Positions 58,715 through 64,000 of a DNA stretch of 64,000 nucleotides are shown piece after piece; the stretch's first letter is position 1; every line of letters starts with the position of its first letter. A program made the position numbers and the translations under genes. A model generated the notes under the pieces. It made no database searches. It was not told the DNA's origin and saw only the letters and a list, made by a program, of their open reading frames with translations. Source of the stretch: Strigamia acuminata (lineage: Eukaryota; Arthropoda; Chilopoda; Geophilomorpha; Linotaeniidae); the NCBI GenBank assembly GCA_949358305.1, contig OX442316.1, positions 4,092,001 to 4,156,000 of the forward strand, given 5' to 3'.

Positions 58715-61700
58715 TTAGTCGACTTGGGGCTCGCAATCCGAGTTGCAGGAAGAGGCGGCCGGTGATGAGGCTGGCGCGGGGGACGATGATCCGGCGGTGG
58801 ATGGGGACGACGGCACGCGGGAAGTGGGTCTGGCGACGGCCGGCGAGAAGGCTGAGTTTTCTCCGCCCATACTCACTTTGACGGGGCAGTGCGGGTGCGG
58901 GGATGAGACGTCTGGCGGTGATGAGGGCGATGAAGGTGATGTGGTGCGGCCGAAGGGTTTGAGCATGTTCATGCGTTGATGGCGACGCCATTTGGCTCGG
59001 CGATTGGAAAACCACACCTGCATCGAATCAACATCATTACCGCTGATGTGCGCAGTAGGCGGCGCGCCCTGCAACGAGTCACAATCACTGCGCATTCCCG
59101 GCGGCCGGCAGACTGCTGTTGATATAGGGCGAGTGTGCGGTCGAGTCGAAAGGGGAATTGCATATTTTCTGTCGATTGGATTTTGTTTTCGGTTTGAGTG
59201 AGTGGAGTATTTGGGTCAATTGGGTTAATTGGTTGGTTTTTTTTTTTTAATTGGTTTTTTTTTTGGGTCGGATGAGAATAGAAAATTGTTTGTGGCTTCC
59301 AAAAGCTAAAAGTTTGTGGTTTTTGGAAGTCAAAAGTTTTTTTGGGGGGTAAATGAAGTTATTGTGGGGGATTTTGCTGAGTTTTATGTGGAAAAAGTGA
59401 AATTTGGTTCAATTTTACGTGAAAAAAGTGAAATTTGGTTCAATTTTACGTGAAAAAAGTGAAATTTAGTTTAAATTTACGTGAAAAAAGTGAAAATTTG
59501 TTTATTTTTACACGTAAAAACTGAAAATTTGTCAACTTATAAACGAATAAACTGAAATCTTCTCTAAATTTACGTTCGAAAATCTAAATTTTGTTCAAAT
59601 TTACATTCGGAAATTTAATCTTGTTGCAAAAACGGAACGTTTGTAAAATTACACGTGAATAAACTGAAATTTTGTTCAAATTAATTTACGTTGGAAAATT
59701 CTAAATTTTCCTCCAAATTTACGTTGGAAAATCCGAATTTCGTTCAATTCTACTCAAAAACTCTCAAACTGTTCACTTTTATATAAAATAAAAAAATTTA
59801 AAAAAAAAAAAATCAAACTTTCTTCGTAATTGAAACTATAATTGAAAAATTAATTTCACGAAAACGACCAATCTCCTCGAAACCCTCACTTAGAAGAAAC
59901 AACGCTTCTTCCATTTCCCCTCCACTCACTCTCCACAATCGATTAACCACACTCGCCTTATCCAACACGCATCATTATTTCCATCCCCCACCACAATCCC
60001 ACAACGATATCTTACCTGAACACGAGCTTCGGACAAATTCGTCTTAGCAGCCAGCCGTTCACGCGTGCTCACACACGGGTAATGCGTCTTATCAAACTCC
60101 TCCTCCAACGCATCCAACTGATCCTGATTAAACGTCGTCCTATTCCGTCGAAACTTAGGCCTATTATCCGACGCCGCCTCCGAACTCGTTGCCTCATCAC
60201 TCTCCGAATCTAAAAAAAAAAAAAAAAAAAAAAAAATTAAATCCAAATTGATTGACAAAACAGAAAACAAACCTGTTCTTCGGTGCTCCGACAGTCCCGA
60301 CGCCAATCTGGACGAGGCGGAAACGGATAAATCCAAGGTGGTGCCCACCGCCGGCGACGTCGATATCGTGCTCGGTGGGGGTGCTGCGGACGAGGCAGCA
60401 GCTGCGACACCTGTCGCTCCGAACGGAGGCCACAAGTGCGCCGCAGCTGCCCACGGAAACGCGTATGGATGATACATTCCGTATCCGGCGGCACGCGCGA
60501 ATTCCGCAGCTGCACGTTCAGCTGCTCGGTTGCGCAAAATGCGGTTTATGGAACTCACGCTGGGAGCCGTGTTATTTGTGCAAACGCCTGTCGAACACGG
60601 ATTTGTGCGTTTTAGAATGGTCGGAGAGCCGTTTTGTGTTAAGTTTTGGTTTAGTTTTATTGTTTTTTTTTTTCCTTCACCTCAGAAATGCGAAATTTGG
60701 TTTTAAGACTGTGGAATTAAGGACGGAATGGTTGTTAGAGTGTTAGTCGTTTAACTATGAAGAGAAAGGCAAGATTTTTCTTTTATCTTTTTTTTAATTT
60801 TTATTTTTAAGATTTTTTTTTTTAAAGATTTTGTTGTGTTTTGTTGTTTTACCTTCTGAGATGAGTCTTTCGCGGATTTCCCACGCGAATATCGTTGGGT
60901 TTTCGCGCTTGTATTGTTCGATTTTGCCGACGACCACTGGGGTTGCGACTTTGGGTTTGCTGCCACCGATGATGCCCGGTGGTCGCAACGCACCGGCTTC
61001 GTAGTACCGTCCTGGGGAGGGAAAGAAATGAAAATGGGTTTTTGATGAGTTTTTTCGTTGGTTGGGTGGTAGGGTGGAATGTCATTGGGAATTGCGATTT
61101 GAGGGGAGTTTTGATTGAAGTTAGGTGAAAAGTTGCGATTTTGAGTTGGAATTTAATTAGGATTACGTGAAAAGTTGCGATTTTAGGTGAGTTTTGAGTA
61201 GAATTACGTGAAAAATTGCGATTTTAAGTGAATTTTAAGTAGAATTGCGTGAAAAATTGCGATTTTAAGTAGAATTACGTGAAAAGTTGCGATTATAGGT
61301 GAGTTTTAAGTAGAATTACGTGAAAAATTGCGATTTTTAGTGAATTTTAATAAGAAATAGATGTAAAATTGCGATTTCAATAAGTAATAACGTGAAAAGT
61401 TGCGATTTTAAGCGAGTTTTAGTTAGAAACAGGTTAAAATTTACCATTTATAGTCATTTACATTGAAAAAGCAAATGAGAAATCACGATCCTAATTCACT
61501 TCAATCCAAACAAACGCGAAAAATTGCGATTTCAACTTACTAATTACAAACAAATTTTAAAAAATGCAAATTCAAACTTTAATTTTGATTAAACACAACC
61601 CAAAAAAAAAATCGAATTTAACTTAATCGTAGTCAGAAACCCGTCCAAACCCAAAACACAAATTACGATTCACATTTTAATCCCACCTCAAAAAAAAAAA

Positions 61701-62055
61701 AAAAAACGCGCAAACTTAAAACCCAAAAACAAATCACACAAGCACATAAACTTTAAACAACTCCGACCACTTAGTAATAAAATCACATATCACTTACCAA
61801 GGATTTTGTTGACGGCTCCCTGCTGCGTTAATAAGTGCCTCGCAAAATCGTACGGCCGGACCCCGTACGGCGCAAGGTCGAGTATCCGCGGCGGCGGCGG
61901 CATCGTCTCCATCAGCGCTCTGTTCTGGTTCAAGTAGATGTCCCGCAGGTGAGAAACCGAAGCTAAACAACCGCAACAAACAAATGAAAACCCAGAAAAC
62001 GCACAAAACGAGCGCACAACAACGTACAACGCTCCTGCCACTGATTCTCCAGCAT
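58715..62055 (-). CDS. eyg: Pax-type homeodomain protein, eyegone/twin-of-eyegone, ~387 aa
   Basis: Nuclear transcription factor; in insects eyegone promotes eye-disc growth. Exons: 62055-62028 (candidate start), 61962-61798, 61011-60853, 60587-60273, 60209-60016 and 59017-58715; phases agree. The paired domain is truncated: the N-terminal beta-turn (GHSGVNQLGG-type) is absent. The [20 protein letters not shown] segment, then GAVNKILG, keeps only the later part of the PAI half. The RED half is intact ([10 protein letters not shown] through [10 protein letters not shown] to [11 protein letters not shown]). [11 protein letters not shown] follows, as in Eyegone. The homeodomain (~242-301, from FRRNRTTF to [12 protein letters not shown]) has the Pax-typical Ser50. 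The C-terminus is Ser/Pro-rich. Eyegone and its paralogue toe cannot be told apart here. The tiny first exon, with a weak donor and a 65-bp intron, is uncertain. Confidence 0.88.
59385..59520. repeat. Second copy of the 31-bp minisatellite, in an eyegone intron
   Basis: About four units of ACGTGAAAAAAGTGAAATTT type, ending with the same variant unit and TTTTTACACGTAAAAA edge as the array at 56795-57215. Decayed relatives continue to ~59760. Confidence 0.9.
61100..61450. repeat. Diverged AATTACGTGAAAAATTGCGA repeat in an eyegone intron
   Basis: Around eight imperfect units (~38 bp) with ACGTGAAAA(A/G)TTGCGATTTT as the core. They share the ACGTGAAAA word with the 31-bp arrays. Confidence 0.8.
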
Positions 62056-64000
62056 TAAGGAACCCTGCGAGTGAATTTGGCGCAGCTAGTCGGCCGCGTC
62101 GCTAACAACAGACTACTTATTGGTCGGCTCGGCGCGCGCCTCTTGCTACCCCCGGGGGGGGGACCCTGTTTGGTGATGGGGAGGGGTGCTGGTTGTTGGA
62201 GGCACGTGGCCTTTCACTCTCTATGAGATGGTGGCGTTCACCTGCCGCACTGGCCACCGGATACACCTGCAACAGCGGCGAGAGGTGCACCGAAGCAGGC
62301 AGGTGCAAGTGCAAGTGGCCGCTCGCGCTCACACTTCAAATGTTAACGAAGGTTAGCAGGTGCGCGGTCTGACTCAAATCTGGGCCAATTGACAACATGT
62401 CTGCCAACATTTTTAATTCTTTTTTTTTAAATTTTTTTTTTAAGCTCGGTTTCTGTGTTCGGAATTTTTATTGCGTGATTTGATTACCTGCAGGCAGTTG
62501 CTAATTCGCGATAATATTTTTGGTTTTTTTTTTTTTTTTGGAGTTTATTTTTGATCGGGGTCTTTAATGGGGAATTTTTATGCGCGGAAAAGTGATATGT
62601 TTTGGTTTTTGATGTGTTTTAGCAGGCCGGAGGATAAATACCGCGATTTGAATTACGCAGTAAGTGGGACTGAGTGTTTTCGGGGCCCCGTCGCATTGGG
62701 GCGCTAACTGGAGCCCACGGAGGTGAAATTTTGATTTTTTCAGGGGGTCTTTATCACTGTAAATGGTGGATGGGCCCCCGAATAAAATTAATTTAGTGTA
62801 GGAAGTAAAATTTAGATTTTGGGTTTGAATTTTTAACATTTTTTTGGTAGGGGCCTGTGTTATTCGTGGGCCCCGGGCCCCCACCACTGTAAAAATGGCT
62901 GCGGTGCATGGAAATGGTGCATGGGCCTTAAGAAATGCATTTTAGTGCGCGCAATACGGTGTAATTCGTCACCTAGCGTGTAAAAACGCGTCGTTTATCG
63001 TGGAAACGATCGTTGGCACGTTTGATTTTGCGCGAGATCTCTGTAGTGCTGTTTACAGCACAAAGTGAATGCATTTCACGTTGAAATTACGTAGAAATAT
63101 GCGAAATTATTGCGATTTTCAGCCAAAACGTGAAAATTCTTGTTAAATTTAATTCTCGGCGACAAAAATGGCGAATCCTCGACGACCAGAAACGCGAAAC
63201 AAAGCGCAAAAGCAAACAATTCTTTCTCTCACCTGCCGGTATTTCCATTCTCGGCGAGCCTCGTGGAGACGGCGTGGTCTCGCGTTGTTTGTCGTTACTC
63301 GCCAGTATAACACGAATACGAACGATTATTACAACGACTCGGCCCCGCCGACCAACTTCCTCTTCTTCCAGTTAAACCAACAACCTTAAAAAGAGAAAAA
63401 TCAAATTACGAATTCAACGCTTATCGTTCACATAAAAATAAATCGAAAAGAAAAAAAGCAAAAGAGGATATCTGGCGTCGCTATCAGTGTTCGGTCAAGA
63501 TGACGAATGTGTACACGTTTGTTAGTTAATGGAAATCGTGGAATGCGACCCCCATTATCGCCCCTTGATGCACTCTTTTAAAAAATGGTCATCACCGTGC
63601 AAACTAATGCCATTTACGTGCTCGCGCCGGCCGCGCCATCCATCTTAATTCGCCGCATCTTATATTACCTGAGTGCGGGTGATGCGGGTGCGGGGGCGGC
63701 CAAGCTCTCGCGCTCTCTCTCCGTCATCCGATGGCTGTGTCGGAATGCGCGAACTGTGCTCTGCTCGCACGGGAACAAGGCTGCTGATTGGGCACCTGCC
63801 TGCGCGCACGGTTGCTCGCTAATACCATTACATCAGGTCCTATGATGGTTCATTATGGCCGTTGGTCGCCCCTCCCTAATTGGCTCGCAAGGGTGCGGGG
63901 GAGGGAGCAGAGGCGCCTCCATTGGCGCTTCCGGAGATTAAGGGCCAGGGGTGGGCGCGTCGATATTTTTTCGCACCACGCAGCTCTGCGTTGATCACTT
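62056..64000. other. Upstream region of eyegone, partly GC-rich
   Basis: No supported gene. Bases ~62060-62360 and ~63600-64000 are GC/CpG-rich, with CCAAT words (on one strand or the other) at ~62115, ~63786, ~63880 and ~63920 and several homeodomain-like TAAT words, suggesting promoter or enhancer DNA for the minus-strand eyegone gene. The open frames at 63585-63994 overlap one another and have no recognisable domains. Confidence 0.4.

Noticed and set aside
60248-60746. Plus-strand frames of 74 and 164 codons
   Set aside because: Antisense to the eyegone paired-domain exon; shadow frames.

Overview
This is a eukaryotic window. It is AT-rich, with intron-bearing genes (GT-AG and one GC-AG splice sites), many A/T microsatellites, several kinds of minisatellite and many short inverted-repeat transposons. 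The gene content points to an arthropod: a crocodile-type FoxC whose protein begins MHTLF, an eyegone-type Pax gene, and a clip-domain plus trypsin protease of the filzig/lint type. The species cannot be named from the sequence; a non-insect arthropod is a guess.

Layout. At 1-254 (minus) is the start of an unidentified coiled-coil protein. At 549-4494 (minus) is an eight-exon gene for an unusually short cadherin of 521 residues: signal peptide, about two EC repeats, membrane-adjacent region, one membrane span and tail. At 6110-9718 (minus) are the two 3' coding exons of FBXL7, an F-box/leucine-rich-repeat ubiquitin-ligase subunit; its 5' coding exon was not found. At 15699-20241 (minus) is a complete five-exon inositol polyphosphate multikinase (283 residues). 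At 29742-31025 (plus) is single-exon FoxC, and at 42452-43039 (plus) is single-exon FoxL1. These are two members of the ancient FoxC-FoxF-FoxL1 cluster, with no FoxF between them here. At 47243-52382 (minus) is a seven-exon modular serine protease (671 residues). At 58715-62055 (minus) is an eyegone/twin-of-eyegone Pax gene with a truncated paired domain and a Pax-type homeodomain.

The genes do not form a pathway. They are a chromosomal neighbourhood of developmental regulators (FoxC, FoxL1, eyegone) separated by long noncoding tracts. Those tracts hold candidate cis-regulatory GC-rich islands, minisatellites and mobile-element debris, including at least three MITE families, a piggyBac-type MITE, a tRNA-derived SINE-like piece and a gypsy reverse-transcriptase remnant. 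The least expected signals are four short segments that fold like hammerhead ribozymes, one with an intact core; the very short cadherin; and a 31-bp minisatellite whose units and terminal unit recur in an intron of eyegone.

Exon boundaries were placed by hand from splice consensus and reading-frame phase. No alignment or database search was run.
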